Assembly: GCA_023421135.1 (NCBI GenBank)
Contig: JAEZUG010000075.1
Coordinates: forward strand, 1-57,030
Reading direction: 5' to 3'
Length of the DNA stretch: 57,030 bases
DNA from: Candidatus Cloacimonadota bacterium
GTDB taxonomy: Bacteria; Cloacimonadota; Cloacimonadia; Cloacimonadales; Cloacimonadaceae
Under the pieces are notes generated by a model. The model ran no database searches. It saw only the letters and a program-made list of their open reading frames with translations, and had not been told where the DNA came from. Below are positions 6,291 through 15,465 of the stretch, piece by piece. The position numbers and the translations under genes are program-made. The first letter of the stretch is position 1. Every line of letters begins with the position of its first letter.

Positions 6291-7067
6291 ATGATAGAGC
6301 TGAAAGAGATCAGATATAGTTACGATCAGGAGCCCGTGCTGAATGGGCTCTCGGTGGTGCTGTCCCAGAAGGATTTTACTGTGATACTGGGACCCAACGG
6401 AGCGGGGAAATCCACCCTTCTTTATATTATCATGGGTTTTCTGAAGCCTCAGAGCGGAGAGATTTTGCTGGAAGGGAAGAGCCTTTCGGCTTACAAACGG
6501 GGAGAGCTGGCGCGCAAGATGGCATTTGTGGCGCAGGAATCCGTCTTCAGCTTTGACTACACCGTTCAAGATATGATCTTGATGGGGCGTTATCCCTATC
6601 AGGGACTGCTGGAGAACCTCTTGCCCCGGGATCTGGAAGTGGCTCGCAAGGCCATGGCCAGCCTGGGGTTGACAGAGTATGCCCAGAGGTGGTATTCTCA
6701 GCTATCCGGAGGGGAAAAGCAGAGGGTGCTGCTGGCACGTGCTTTGGCGCAGGAAACGGACTATATCCTCCTGGACGAAAGCCTCTCGCAGCTTGATATC
6801 AATCATCAGATCGAGATCATGAGCTTGCTCTCGCGAATCCAAAAGGAGCAGGGTAAAGGCATAGTTCTGATCTCTCACAACCTAAATCTGGCAGCCAATT
6901 TTGCCAGCCGGATGATCCTACTGAAGCAGGGAGTGTTGATGGGATCCGGCAATCCGGAGGAGATGATGCAGCCGGAGCTCTTACAGCAAGTCTTTGGTCT
7001 GGAGCTGCAGACTACACTGAATCCCCTTTCCGGCCGGATGAATATACTGTATCCGGTGAACAGCTAG
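6291..7067 (+). CDS. FepC/BtuD-type ABC transporter ATP-binding protein (orphan)
   Basis: 258 residues from MIELKEIRYSYDQEP (AGGATAT precedes the ATG; a longer frame from 6243 has no ribosome site). Walker A GPNGAGKST at about 34-42, Q-loop FVAQE, signature LSGGEKQR, Walker B YILLDESLSQLD, and H-loop SHN. The signature and the RYPYQGL insert place it with siderophore/heme/cobalamin importer ATPases (FecE/FepC/BtuD). No permease or binding protein is nearby. Its position divergent from the Fe-S regulator suggests iron-linked expression, which is inference. Confidence 0.85.
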   Translation: MIELKEIRYSYDQEPVLNGLSVVLSQKDFTVILGPNGAGKSTLLYIIMGFLKPQSGEILLEGKSLSAYKRGELARKMAFVAQESVFSFDYTVQDMILMGRYPYQGLLENLLPRDLEVARKAMASLGLTEYAQRWYSQLSGGEKQRVLLARALAQETDYILLDESLSQLDINHQIEIMSLLSRIQKEQGKGIVLISHNLNLAANFASRMILLKQGVLMGSGNPEEMMQPELLQQVFGLELQTTLNPLSGRMNILYPVNS

Positions 7068-7360
7068 AAGTCAGAGTTTCTCGAATCTTCAATTAGCAGT
7101 ATCTCCCTAGTGGACACTTTTCAACAGCCTCATTCTCATACCTTTAGGGATCAGGGATTCGCCTATCTGTGATTTAATCTGATCTGGTGAAGCTTATCCG
7201 AACACCTGGCAGAACACAGTCGATCAGCATATGTGGAAGGAGTTCAACAACCAGCATAAATAGCAGAATATCTGCCAGTTATTGCGCTTGACGTATTAAG
7301 TAAAGACGGCAGGATTCGCCAAATTGTTCTACCCAAGCCTCAAGTATGAAGGAGAATATT
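7068..7360. other. Intergenic region, no gene seen
   Basis: 293 bp without a supported gene. Only the ribosome site AAGGAG (7348-7353) for the following gene is evident. Confidence 0.5.
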
Positions 7361-9585
7361 ATGAGAAATGTTGTGTTGTTGTTTGTGTTTCTATGCATGG
7401 GAATAGCCGTGCTGAACGCAGTTCAGATCAGGTCTGCAGGTTCCGGTAACTGGTATAATCCTGCTACCTGGGAGAACGGCACTATTCCAGGACCTTATGA
7501 TGATGTGTTGATCCGTAGTAGTCACTATGTAAACTTAGAGGGATCTTTCCAACTCCAGGTAAACAGCCTGCAGCTGGGTGACGTGGAAAGCCAGGTGATG
7601 ACTGCCAGTCTGATTGGTACCTCAAACTACCATTGTAGTATCTATGTAGCAGAAAACCTTGCTGTAGGAAACGGCAACATTAGCGGTATTCTGACCCCGG
7701 GTAGTTCTGCCCAGCATATATTTATGCCCACAGCAGTATCAAATACCAATTTCATTGTGATGGGCCACAAGACATCCACATCGATTCTTCTATCAACTTT
7801 GACCCCTCTCAATATCACTACGTTCTGGGATACGATACTGGAAACACATACTTCTACCTGAACTCAAACAATATCATCAATGCGACACTAAACAGAGGGC
7901 TCTACCTTGGTGGAGGAATTGAGAACTGTAACCCGCAATCAGCCATTTTCGAAGGCATCTCCATCCTGGGTACATGTGTATTGCAGGACGATTTTGTTGA
8001 GTTTCAGGGAAATACGATCATCACTGGCACTCTGACAGGGCCGGAAGGAAGCAGCAAAACTACCAGATTCTGGGATAACCTGACTATTGATGGATCAATC
8101 AACCCTGGAGCCTTTGGAGATCTTACAGTACTTCTAAATGGTAGCGCGTCAGTTAACTACGGCGGACACTGGAGAGGAAACATCGAATTATGTGGATCTG
8201 GATTCAGAACATACACTATTCTGCTTCTTCCTGAAGATTTGCCCTATAATAATGTTTATACACAGGCAGATGCTGTGATAGAGCTTGCCGGGATCAACAT
8301 GCTGAATGGCATAACTATTACCGAAGGGTCTCAGTTTACAGTTGGCATTGGTGCCAGCCTTGGTTTTGTCCAATATGACACTTATTACACTGGTGAATTG
8401 AACCTACTGGGCTCTATCCTAAATGTCAGGCGAACCAATGTGCAAGATATGTTGTTTCATAACCTGCAGGTCCACACGGATATTGCATACCCGGAGGCTT
8501 ATACCCTTGCCGTAACCCACTCCATGGCTCCTCCAGACAATCTTCCCGGAAGCACTGGTGAAACCTGGACTATTAGTGCGGCGATTCCTCAGGAAGGGAT
8601 GACCGGAGACTTAACATTTATATACAATCTGGTCAGGGTGGCTAATCCGGAGCTTTTCATCAGCCTCGATAATGGCACTACCTGGAGCATTTATCCCGGT
8701 GAATACACCATCAACCCAGCGCTCAACACCCTGATGGCAAGTGATACCCCTCTAAACGCCAAGTATGCCATATCTTCAGCCGTTAGCCAATGGGAATCTA
8801 CGGCTCCCCAGGTACCTATCGGATCTCCTCATATCCTGAGACCTCTTTTCACTTGGAATCCTGTCTATGATGGAACTGCCTATTATGTGCTGCTGAGTGC
8901 CGATAGTGAATTTAACAATATTGTTTCCATGAGTGATGTTACAGCCGAGACCTCATGTCAGTTCAGCTTCAGCCTAGCCGCTGATACTGAGTATTGGTGG
9001 AAGGTTTTTGCTACATCTTCTGTCTTTGGAGATCTGGAATCATCCTCTAGAAGCTTCACCACCAGAGCAGCTATCACTTCCAATCTGCCCACCGAGATGG
9101 TCTATCTGCCCGGAGAGGCTATCAGCTTCTATCTGCCGGACTATATCCAGAATCTGATGCCCGAAGAAAGCATCACTGTCACCCCCTTTGGAACACCCAA
9201 CCTGAACGTAAGCTATGAAGACGGAATTCTTTCGGTCACGCCTTTCCCCGGCTGGACAGGGGAAGAGCAAATCACTTTGGAGATCTCCGATGGCTCCACA
9301 ACCCTTACCCGGCAGATCCGAATAGCTATTTTGGGAAGCCCCAGGAATCTGCAGATAAGCGTGGATCAAAGTGGAGAGAATCCAACGGTTATCCTCACTT
9401 TCGACGAAGTGCCCGGAGCTGTGTATTACATGATTCACAGTGCCAATAGCCCCGAAGGACCCTGGGCACCATGCGGATACACTCAAATCACCAGAATGGC
9501 AATAAGCCACTCCGAGACAAAGCTCTTCTACCGGGTCACTGCCAACACCGGAGCTTTGCCCCGCGCTATCCAATCTCAGAACTAG
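7361..9585 (+). pseudogene. Secreted surface protein with FN3-like domains, frameshifted
   Basis: One gene split by a frameshift. Frame 1 of the product starts at ATG 7361 (AAGGAG six bases upstream) with a signal peptide (MRNVVLLFVFLCMGIAVLNA) and a GNWYNPATWENGTIPG motif common at the start of Bacteroidota/Cloacimonadota surface proteins. Sensible sequence leaves that frame near 7750-7775, and the frame stops at 7861. The other frame carries coherent sequence through 7770-9585 (DIHIDSSINFDPSQYHYVLG onward) with no start codon of its own. The C-terminal part holds two fibronectin-III-like domains (about 8800-9060 and 9330-9580) and a cadherin-like stretch. There is no FlgD-type sorting domain. 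It could be a real mutation or a single-base assembly error. Confidence 0.75.
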
Positions 9586-9609
9586 AGATCAATCTATACT
9601 TCAATTCAA

Positions 9610-9638
9610 AGAGCCTGTCTGCGGACAGGCTCTGCTTT
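9610..9638 (+). terminator. Terminator after the surface-protein gene
   Basis: AGAGCCTGTC, loop TGCG, GACAGGCTCT, then GCTTTT, 24 bp after the stop codon at 9585. Confidence 0.85.
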
Positions 9639-9694
9639 TAGTTAAGAGTGAATGAGTTGAAGGTTAATGCTGTGCTGCTTCGCGAGCATCCTGG

Positions 9695-9718
9695 TCTGCC
9701 AAACTCCGATTTGGCAGA
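9695..9718. repeat. TCTGCCAA...TTGGCAGA hairpin repeat
   Basis: A 24-bp near-perfect palindrome (TCTGCCAAA, CTCCGA, TTTGGCAGA). Related copies lie at 35348-35371, 35411-35430 and 45792-45815, always between genes. Confidence 0.8.
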
Positions 9719-9846
9719 AACACCCGAGAGTTTAGCGGCAGCTAAGAGTGGACTCTTTCGTTTGAACCACAGTGGAACAGAAGAGAAGAGAGTTGGAGTT
9801 AATACTGCGCACTCTTCCTGAAAGCTCACGCTTAGCATACGCATTT

Positions 9847-9919
9847 GACACTCATGTGACACGCATGAATTTACATGGGTGTCTCATGGGTGTCACATGG
9901 GTGTCTCATGGGTGTTGTC
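9847..9919 (-). repeat. 11-bp modular intergenic element, copy 2
   Basis: The same element as 3521-3603 but on the opposite strand, and with a more degenerate outer module. The CATGGGTGTC modules appear in complement. Confidence 0.85.
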
Positions 9920-10067
9920 TCAGTTAGGTCTGATTTTTGAGGGGATTCGTGGTTCGGATATCTTCTGCTCTTCTTCTCTATTTTTTGAGTTATCAAGAGG
10001 GCATCGAGACCCTGTGAATCAGAGGATGTTTCTATCTAAGGTAGTTTTTACTATCTGATTTCAAGCC

Positions 10068-10544
10068 CTATCCGCGCAGCTCTATTTGCCTGATCGCCTC
10101 ATACAGGATGATCGCCACGGAGTTTGACAGGTTCAAGGAGCGGATTTCTGAGCTCATAGGGATGGTGATGCAGTTCTCCGGGTTCTCCTCAAGCAGACTC
10201 TCCGGTAAGCCCCGGGATTCGGGGCCAAAGACCAGCCAGTCTCCGCTTCTATACTGCATTTCTGTATAGCTACGGCTGCTCTTGGTAGTGGCATAGAAAA
10301 CCCGGGCGGGATCCACTCCCTGCAGGGCTTCGGGAAGGCTGTCCCAAACGCGGTAATCCAGCTTGTGCCAATAGTCCAGGCCTGCACGTTTGAGGGATTT
10401 ATCGTCCAATAGAAACCTCAGGGGACGAATCAGGTGCAGCCGGGCTCCGCAGCCCAGGCACAATCTTCCGATGTTTCCTGTATTAGCGGGGATTTCCGGC
10501 TCAAAGAGGACAATATTCAGAGAGCAATCTGCGATGGGCTTCAC
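10068..10544 (-). CDS. trmL: tRNA (cytidine/uridine-34-2'-O)-methyltransferase TrmL
   Basis: A 158-residue SPOUT-class methyltransferase that methylates the wobble ribose of tRNA-Leu isoacceptors. It shows the family start NIVLFEPEIPANTGNIGRLC, the SAM-knot motif LVFGPESRGLPESLL and motif III IPMSSEIRSLNLSNSVAI. The length equals E. coli TrmL (157). The start is a GTG six bases after the preceding stop, with no ATG available. It is the last gene of the long tig-to-trmL block. Confidence 0.93.
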   Translation of the reverse strand: MKPIADCSLNIVLFEPEIPANTGNIGRLCLGCGARLHLIRPLRFLLDDKSLKRAGLDYWHKLDYRVWDSLPEALQGVDPARVFYATTKSSRSYTEMQYRSGDWLVFGPESRGLPESLLEENPENCITIPMSSEIRSLNLSNSVAIILYEAIRQIELRG

Positions 10545-10550
10545 GGTGCT

Positions 10551-11603
10551 TTAGTTCAACCGAAAAGTCATGAAGTCTTCCCACCAATCCAGCCAGGCCT
10601 GACCGTTTTCTTTGAGGACAACCTGATCAAGATTCCGATGGGAAGAATGGCTGTAAACTGGCACCCGGGCAAAGCTGAGCGGCATCTCTGTCTTGGAATT
10701 GGCAGGGAAAAGCCCCAGTTTATAGACCACCATGCGTTGGGAAGCGGGGCTGAGCAGGTAGGTGAGCCAGGTTTTGGCAATGGCAGAGTTTTGCGCATTC
10801 TTGTGAATGGCAGCGTATTCCACATAGAGGAAGCTGCCTTCTCCGGGGATAACGGAGACGAAGTGATCCTTTTCCGGGTCTTGTTCTTTGATCCAGGCAG
10901 CAGTTCCGTTGACGCCAATGATCATGGCATATTGCCCGGTCTCCAGCGCCGCAGCCAGATCCTCCGGGCGGTCATAGCGCTTACCAACGTTCTTACGCAA
11001 GCTGCGCCAGAGCATCTTGTAGCCTTCTTCGCCAAAGAGTGCCACTGTCCAGAGCAAAGTGGATCTGCCCAAACCGCTGAGCTTGGGATCACACATGGCC
11101 ATCTGGCTGATATAACGGGCATCCTGGAGATCTCCAAAGGTGCTGGGAGCTCTGTCTATCTGACGGTTGTTGTAGATAATAGAAAGGTTTCCAAAGCCAT
11201 AGGGGATCAGTTTCGCACCGGGGACGTATCCCAGTTCCCGCGAGAAGCTGGCTTCTGGAATGCTTTGCACTCCCACCAGGCTGGCAAGCAAGCTGTCTTC
11301 CTGAGAAAACCCACTGGGTATGCCCAGAACGATATCCACACTTGCAGTATCTGCCTGTGCAGCCAGAACAAGATCATGCGTGGTTGGGAAGGTGCTAAGT
11401 TCAATAGAGCAATTGTAGAGCCGGGAGAAATCCCGGTTGATCACAGCTTCCAGTCCGGAGGTTCGGAATTGCTCTATGGCATAGATATGTAGTTTGCTGG
11501 GAGGAAGATTGGCAGGCACCTCAGGAGCCTTCTCCTCTTTCTTCCTGGAGCAGGAGAAGAGCAGCAGAGCAAGGCACAATACAGCAAAAAGGCGTGTCTT
11601 CAT
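10551..11603 (-). CDS. Lipoprotein substrate-binding protein, thiamine/iron ABC-importer type
   Basis: 350 residues from ATG 11603; a longer frame to 11798 only adds sequence overlapping mlaE. Residues 1-18 are a lipoprotein signal with lipobox LLLFSC. The mature part matches the ThiB/TbpA-Fbp class II binding-protein fold: LHIYAIEQFRTSGLEAVINR, VDIVLGIP, YGFGNLSIIYNN, DPKLSGLGRSTLLW, GQYAMIIG and a WLDWWEDF tail. Similarity to ThiB is visible, but the ligand cannot be fixed. Cognate permease and ATPase genes are not in the window; the adjacent MlaE belongs to another transporter class. Confidence 0.78.
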   Translation of the reverse strand: MKTRLFAVLCLALLLFSCSRKKEEKAPEVPANLPPSKLHIYAIEQFRTSGLEAVINRDFSRLYNCSIELSTFPTTHDLVLAAQADTASVDIVLGIPSGFSQEDSLLASLVGVQSIPEASFSRELGYVPGAKLIPYGFGNLSIIYNNRQIDRAPSTFGDLQDARYISQMAMCDPKLSGLGRSTLLWTVALFGEEGYKMLWRSLRKNVGKRYDRPEDLAAALETGQYAMIIGVNGTAAWIKEQDPEKDHFVSVIPGEGSFLYVEYAAIHKNAQNSAIAKTWLTYLLSPASQRMVVYKLGLFPANSKTEMPLSFARVPVYSHSSHRNLDQVVLKENGQAWLDWWEDFMTFRLN

Positions 11604-11608
11604 CTGCT

Positions 11609-12358
11609 TTAGAAACCGCCGAAGAGCACCCAGGCAACCATGAAATCCATGATCAGGATAAAGACAGAGGAATAGATCACGGTTTGAGTGGTGGAAATGC
11701 CCACTCCCTCTGCCCCACCCTGGCTTTTGGAGCCAAAGAAACAAGCCAGAGAGGTGATGATGTAACCAAATACCAGGCTCTTGATCAGACCGCCCCAAAG
11801 ATCGGAGGGACTGAAGTAACTGCGCATGTTCACAAAGAAGGTGTGGTAATGGATACCATATTTCATCCAGGCGAAGTACCAGGCGGAGATGATGCTGATC
11901 AGATTGGCATAGATGGTGATGATGGGAAAGCCGATCATACCAGCCAGAATGCGTGGCATATAGAGAAAATTGGAGGCTTTGATGGACATGGATTCCAGGG
12001 CATCCAACTGCTCGGAGACCTTCATCGTGCCTATCTCTGCAGCCATGGAAGCACCCACCTTGCCCGTCATCACCAGAGCAGTCAGCACAGGTGCCAGCTC
12101 TATCATGGTGGATTTGCCGATCAGGACACTGAGCAGGTTGATGGGCATGTAGCCTTTGGATTGATAAACGGCTTGCAGGGCTGTGACCATCCCGGTGAAT
12201 GCTGCCGTGAGCGTGATCAGAAGGATGGAGCCCACAGTGATCTGCTGCAATTGGATCAGGAGTTCATTGCGCCGACGTGAAAGACGGGGCAAGGCCTGAA
12301 AAGCCTTGCCCACAAAAACTACGTATTCTCCCAGAGCGGAGATAGGCCTAAGGTTCAT
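11609..12358 (-). CDS. mlaE: MlaE-family ABC permease (isolated copy)
   Basis: A 249-residue MlaE/YrbE permease of MCE lipid transporters, with five to six membrane spans. The conserved central segment APVLTALVMTGKVGASMAAE and ALESMSIKASNFLYMPR (the helix contacting the ATPase) is present. AGAGGG precedes the ATG, which overlaps the dnaB end by 11 bases. No MlaF or MlaD neighbour occurs here. A second MlaE with MCE partner is at 32285-33052, so this copy may share or exchange components with it. It acts in the inner membrane in phospholipid trafficking between membranes. Confidence 0.9.
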   Translation of the reverse strand: MNLRPISALGEYVVFVGKAFQALPRLSRRRNELLIQLQQITVGSILLITLTAAFTGMVTALQAVYQSKGYMPINLLSVLIGKSTMIELAPVLTALVMTGKVGASMAAEIGTMKVSEQLDALESMSIKASNFLYMPRILAGMIGFPIITIYANLISIISAWYFAWMKYGIHYHTFFVNMRSYFSPSDLWGGLIKSLVFGYIITSLACFFGSKSQGGAEGVGISTTQTVIYSSVFILIMDFMVAWVLFGGF

Positions 12359-13724
12359 CCCTCTGCTCGATGGTGCGGAAGAGAGTGATCTCTTTCACAA
12401 AGCCCAGATCGACATTGCCTGTGGAACCATGGCGGTTCTTTCCCACAATGATCTCGGCGATGCCGGGCTTCTCTGTCTTTTCGGGATTGTAATACTCATC
12501 CCGGTAGATAAACATCACAAGGTCGGCATCCTGCTCGATGGCGCCGGATTCACGCAAGTCCGCCAGACGAGGCTTCTTGTCTTCACGGTTCTCCAAAAGG
12601 CGGTTTAGCTGCGAGAGGGCGATCACGGGGATCTTCATATCCTTGGCCAAGATCTTGAGGGCACGGGAGATCTCGGCGATCTCCTGCTGGCGGTTATCCC
12701 GCTCGTTGGGCATGGTCATGAGCTGCAAATAGTCGATAATAATCAGATCCAGGCCACCCAGTTCAGCGGCCAACCTGCGGGTCTTGGCGCGGATGTCCAG
12801 GGGACTGTTGGTGCCGGATTCATCGATATAGATTTGACGTGAGGAGAGCACTTCCGAAGCTTGCATGATGCGGATCAGCTTCTCTTCATTCATGCCAAAG
12901 CCCTTCATCATCTCTTCCATATTGACCTGAGCCAGAGAAGCGAACATCCTCATGATCACTTCATCGGCAGCCATTTCCATGGTGAAAACAGCAACTCTCT
13001 TGTTCATATCGACGGCTGCATGAGTGGCGATATTGAGCGCCAGAGCCGTCTTTCCCATGGCAGGACGGGCAGCAATGATCACGAACTGGCCGGGACGGAA
13101 CCCGCCGCAGAGCCTATCCAGATCGGAATACCCGGTGCCAATGCCCACCACTGGAACCTTGCTGGAAGAAATCTCGTCGATCATCTCCACCACTTCGGAG
13201 GAAATGTCCCCCAAGCGGATGAAGCCTTGTCTCTGAGGAACTTCTGCAATTGCGAAGATGGCTTGCTCGGCATCGTCCACAATGCTCTTCACTGGTTTGG
13301 CAGCGCTGTAGCAGGATTCGATGATGCCGTTGGAAGCCACGATCAGCATCCTCAGGAGAGCTTGTTCCGTGAGAATATTGAGGTGATAATCAAAGTTGGC
13401 ACTGGAGACCACGATATCTGCCAGCTCGTTCATATAGGGGATTCCCCCCACTTTCTCGAGATGGTTATTGCGCTCCAGCCGGTTGATCAAGGTGAGGGCA
13501 TCGATCTCCACACTCTCGTTAAAGAGCTCTTGCATAGCCTTGAAGACCAGCTTATGAGCCGTACGATAAAAGAATTCTTCCTTGATCTTCTCGATGCCTT
13601 TACTCACCACATCGCTGTCGATAAGCATGGCAGAAAGCACGGCTGCTTCAGCGTTTATATCTGCAGGCAGGCTGCGCTCGGAGATCTTGACTTTTTCAAG
13701 ATCTATAGATTGTTTTCTAGCCAC
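12348..13724 (-). CDS. dnaB: Replicative DNA helicase DnaB
   Basis: A 458-residue hexameric helicase of the replication fork. The N-terminal domain (PADINAEAAVLSAMLID, residues 19-115) binds primase. The RecA-like C-terminal domain shows Walker A ARPAMGKTAL, Walker B LDLIIIDYLQLM and the motif GAIEQDADLVMFIYRDEYY. The length is normal and there is no intein. The GTG start overlaps the coaD end by eight bases. Confidence 0.97.
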   Translation of the reverse strand: MARKQSIDLEKVKISERSLPADINAEAAVLSAMLIDSDVVSKGIEKIKEEFFYRTAHKLVFKAMQELFNESVEIDALTLINRLERNNHLEKVGGIPYMNELADIVVSSANFDYHLNILTEQALLRMLIVASNGIIESCYSAAKPVKSIVDDAEQAIFAIAEVPQRQGFIRLGDISSEVVEMIDEISSSKVPVVGIGTGYSDLDRLCGGFRPGQFVIIAARPAMGKTALALNIATHAAVDMNKRVAVFTMEMAADEVIMRMFASLAQVNMEEMMKGFGMNEEKLIRIMQASEVLSSRQIYIDESGTNSPLDIRAKTRRLAAELGGLDLIIIDYLQLMTMPNERDNRQQEIAEISRALKILAKDMKIPVIALSQLNRLLENREDKKPRLADLRESGAIEQDADLVMFIYRDEYYNPEKTEKPGIAEIIVGKNRHGSTGNVDLGFVKEITLFRTIEQRDEP

Positions 13725-14205
13725 TGTTCAGCCCCGCTTTCTCTCTTAGAGCTTCCTGCACACACTCGGGCACCATGTCCTTAAGGTCTCCGCCCAAGAC
13801 AGCTATTTGGCGAACCATGGAGCTGGAGAGATACATGTATTTGAGGCTGGGCACCAGAAAGATGGTCTCTATCTCAGGATTCAGTTTCTTATTGGTGAGT
13901 GCCAGAGAGAGCTCATATTCAAAGTCTGAAACCGCTCTCATGCCCCGGATCATCACAGGACACTCCAAAGCCCGGGCAAAATCCACCACCAGGCCTTCAA
14001 AGCTCTGCACCTGCACGTTGGAAAGATGCGCACAGGATATCCGGCAGAGATTGGCACGCTCGTCCAAGCTCATCAGATTGTTCTTGTTGGTATAGGCTGC
14101 CACGCCCACAATCACCTCATCGTAAAGCTTGGAAGCTTTCTCTATGATGTTCATGTGTCCCAGAGTGATAGGATCAAAGGTGCCGGGATAAAGAGCTTTG
14201 TGCAT
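13717..14205 (-). CDS. coaD: Phosphopantetheine adenylyltransferase
   Basis: A 162-residue CoaD that transfers AMP to 4'-phosphopantetheine in coenzyme A synthesis. The nucleotidyltransferase motif YPGTFDPITLGHMNII (T/HxGH) lies at residues 6-21, with PVMIRGMRAVSDFEYE and YLSSSMVRQIA, the family's conserved blocks. The start ATG overlaps the pepP stop (TGATG). Confidence 0.96.
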   Translation of the reverse strand: MHKALYPGTFDPITLGHMNIIEKASKLYDEVIVGVAAYTNKNNLMSLDERANLCRISCAHLSNVQVQSFEGLVVDFARALECPVMIRGMRAVSDFEYELSLALTNKKLNPEIETIFLVPSLKYMYLSSSMVRQIAVLGGDLKDMVPECVQEALREKAGLNSG

Positions 14206-15437
14206 CAGTTCTCCAAGGCAGCTTTACGGATCGCTTCGATCTCGTCGATCTCCTTGGGGATGTTTTGGGAAAGTACGCAGTAGCCGGTTTCGGTGACCAA
14301 TACGTCGTCCTCGATCCTCACACCCAGACGTTCCTCCGGAATGTAGATGCCGGGTTCGACGGTGATCACATTACCTTTTTCCAACACAGCTTCTCTGCCG
14401 CCCACATCGTGAGTATCCATACCCAGAAAATGGCTGACACCATGCATGTAATACTTGCGGATCTGCTCCAGATCGTCGATCAGACCGATAGCGAGGCAGG
14501 ACTCTGCCAGAAGCTCACGCGTCTTATGTTGCAGATCCATCAGAGTAACGCCGGGCTTGATCATCTCAATAACCTGTTTCTGTACATCCAGCACCAGGCC
14601 ATAGATCTGCTTCTGACGCTCACTGAAGCTTCCACTGATGGGGAAGCAACGAGTCACATCCGCGCTATAGTTCTTGTAGCTGGCACCGACGTCCATCAAG
14701 ACCAGTTCTCCGGCTTCGATGCGGCAGTCATTACGCTCATAATGCAAGGTGGCGGCATTGATCCCGGCAGCTATGATGGGGGCAAAGCCCCAATATCCGG
14801 TGCCGGAGACCTGCATACGGTAGAAAAGAGTGGCTTCCAGCTCATATTCCATCATGCCGGGACGGGCAGATTCCATGATGTCCATGATGCCCTTGCCGGT
14901 GATGTCTATAGCACGTTGAAGCTGCATCACTTCCCAATCGCTCTTGAGCTTGCGCAAGGGACTGATCACCTCTTCGATATCTTGCAGAAGGATGGCAGGA
15001 TAGCGGCTGGTGAGCGGCTCCAGGGCAAACATGGCATAGGGCTTGGGTTCGGTGAGTCTGGGAACTCCTATATTGGAGAAAACCTTGGATACTCCCCGGG
15101 AATAAAGACCCAGTCCACTCAGGAATTCATCCAGATAACTGACTTCGGTGATGCCACTGATCTCTGTGGCTTCCTCCGGACGCATCTTCTTACCGGTCCA
15201 GACCTCTTCGGCAGGATTCCCCCGCTCGATAAAGAGCTTGGTCTGCGCACCACGCTCGGTCTTCACCATCAGGAAGATAGCACCGGGAATACTAAGCCCG
15301 GTGAGATAGAGAAAGTTGTTTTCCTGGCTAAACTTCTGCAGCTTGGCTTCACGATTGGCAAAAAGGATAACGGCTTCGCCGGCTTTCAGGTTTTCTGCCA
15401 GCAGGTCTCTGCGACTCTGATACATTTCTTGGCTCAT
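14205..15437 (-). CDS. pepP: Xaa-Pro aminopeptidase (M24B)
   Basis: A 410-residue metallopeptidase that removes N-terminal residues preceding proline. The N-terminal creatinase-like domain is residues 1-150. The pita-bread domain holds five metal ligands: two Asp (LMDVGASYKNYSADVTRCFP), His (MHGVSHFLGMDTHDVG), and two Glu (VEPGIYIPEE and VRIEDDVLVTE). AGGAG is eight bases before the ATG. Cytoplasmic, with no signal peptide. Confidence 0.93.
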   Translation of the reverse strand: MSQEMYQSRRDLLAENLKAGEAVILFANREAKLQKFSQENNFLYLTGLSIPGAIFLMVKTERGAQTKLFIERGNPAEEVWTGKKMRPEEATEISGITEVSYLDEFLSGLGLYSRGVSKVFSNIGVPRLTEPKPYAMFALEPLTSRYPAILLQDIEEVISPLRKLKSDWEVMQLQRAIDITGKGIMDIMESARPGMMEYELEATLFYRMQVSGTGYWGFAPIIAAGINAATLHYERNDCRIEAGELVLMDVGASYKNYSADVTRCFPISGSFSERQKQIYGLVLDVQKQVIEMIKPGVTLMDLQHKTRELLAESCLAIGLIDDLEQIRKYYMHGVSHFLGMDTHDVGGREAVLEKGNVITVEPGIYIPEERLGVRIEDDVLVTETGYCVLSQNIPKEIDEIEAIRKAALEN

Positions 15438-15465
15438 TAAAATATCTCCTCAGTAAACTGGCTGG

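Larger units (their letters stand above)
9586..10067. other. Intergenic region with terminator and repeats
   Basis: 482 bp with no gene. It contains a terminator (9610-9638), the TCTGCCAA/TTGGCAGA hairpin repeat (9695-9718) and modular element copy 2 (9847-9919). Nothing is seen in 9920-10067. Confidence 0.6.

Noticed and set aside
7740..7780. Programmed frameshift in the surface-protein gene
   Set aside because: No slippery heptamer or downstream structure is apparent; a mutation or assembly error is simpler.
10434..11492. 352-codon frame antisense to the SBP gene
   Set aside because: Shadow frame: the opposite strand carries a lipoprotein with clear family motifs. Similar long shadows over pepP (14265-15440), tldD (24885-26195) and tig (18188-19441) were rejected for the same reason.
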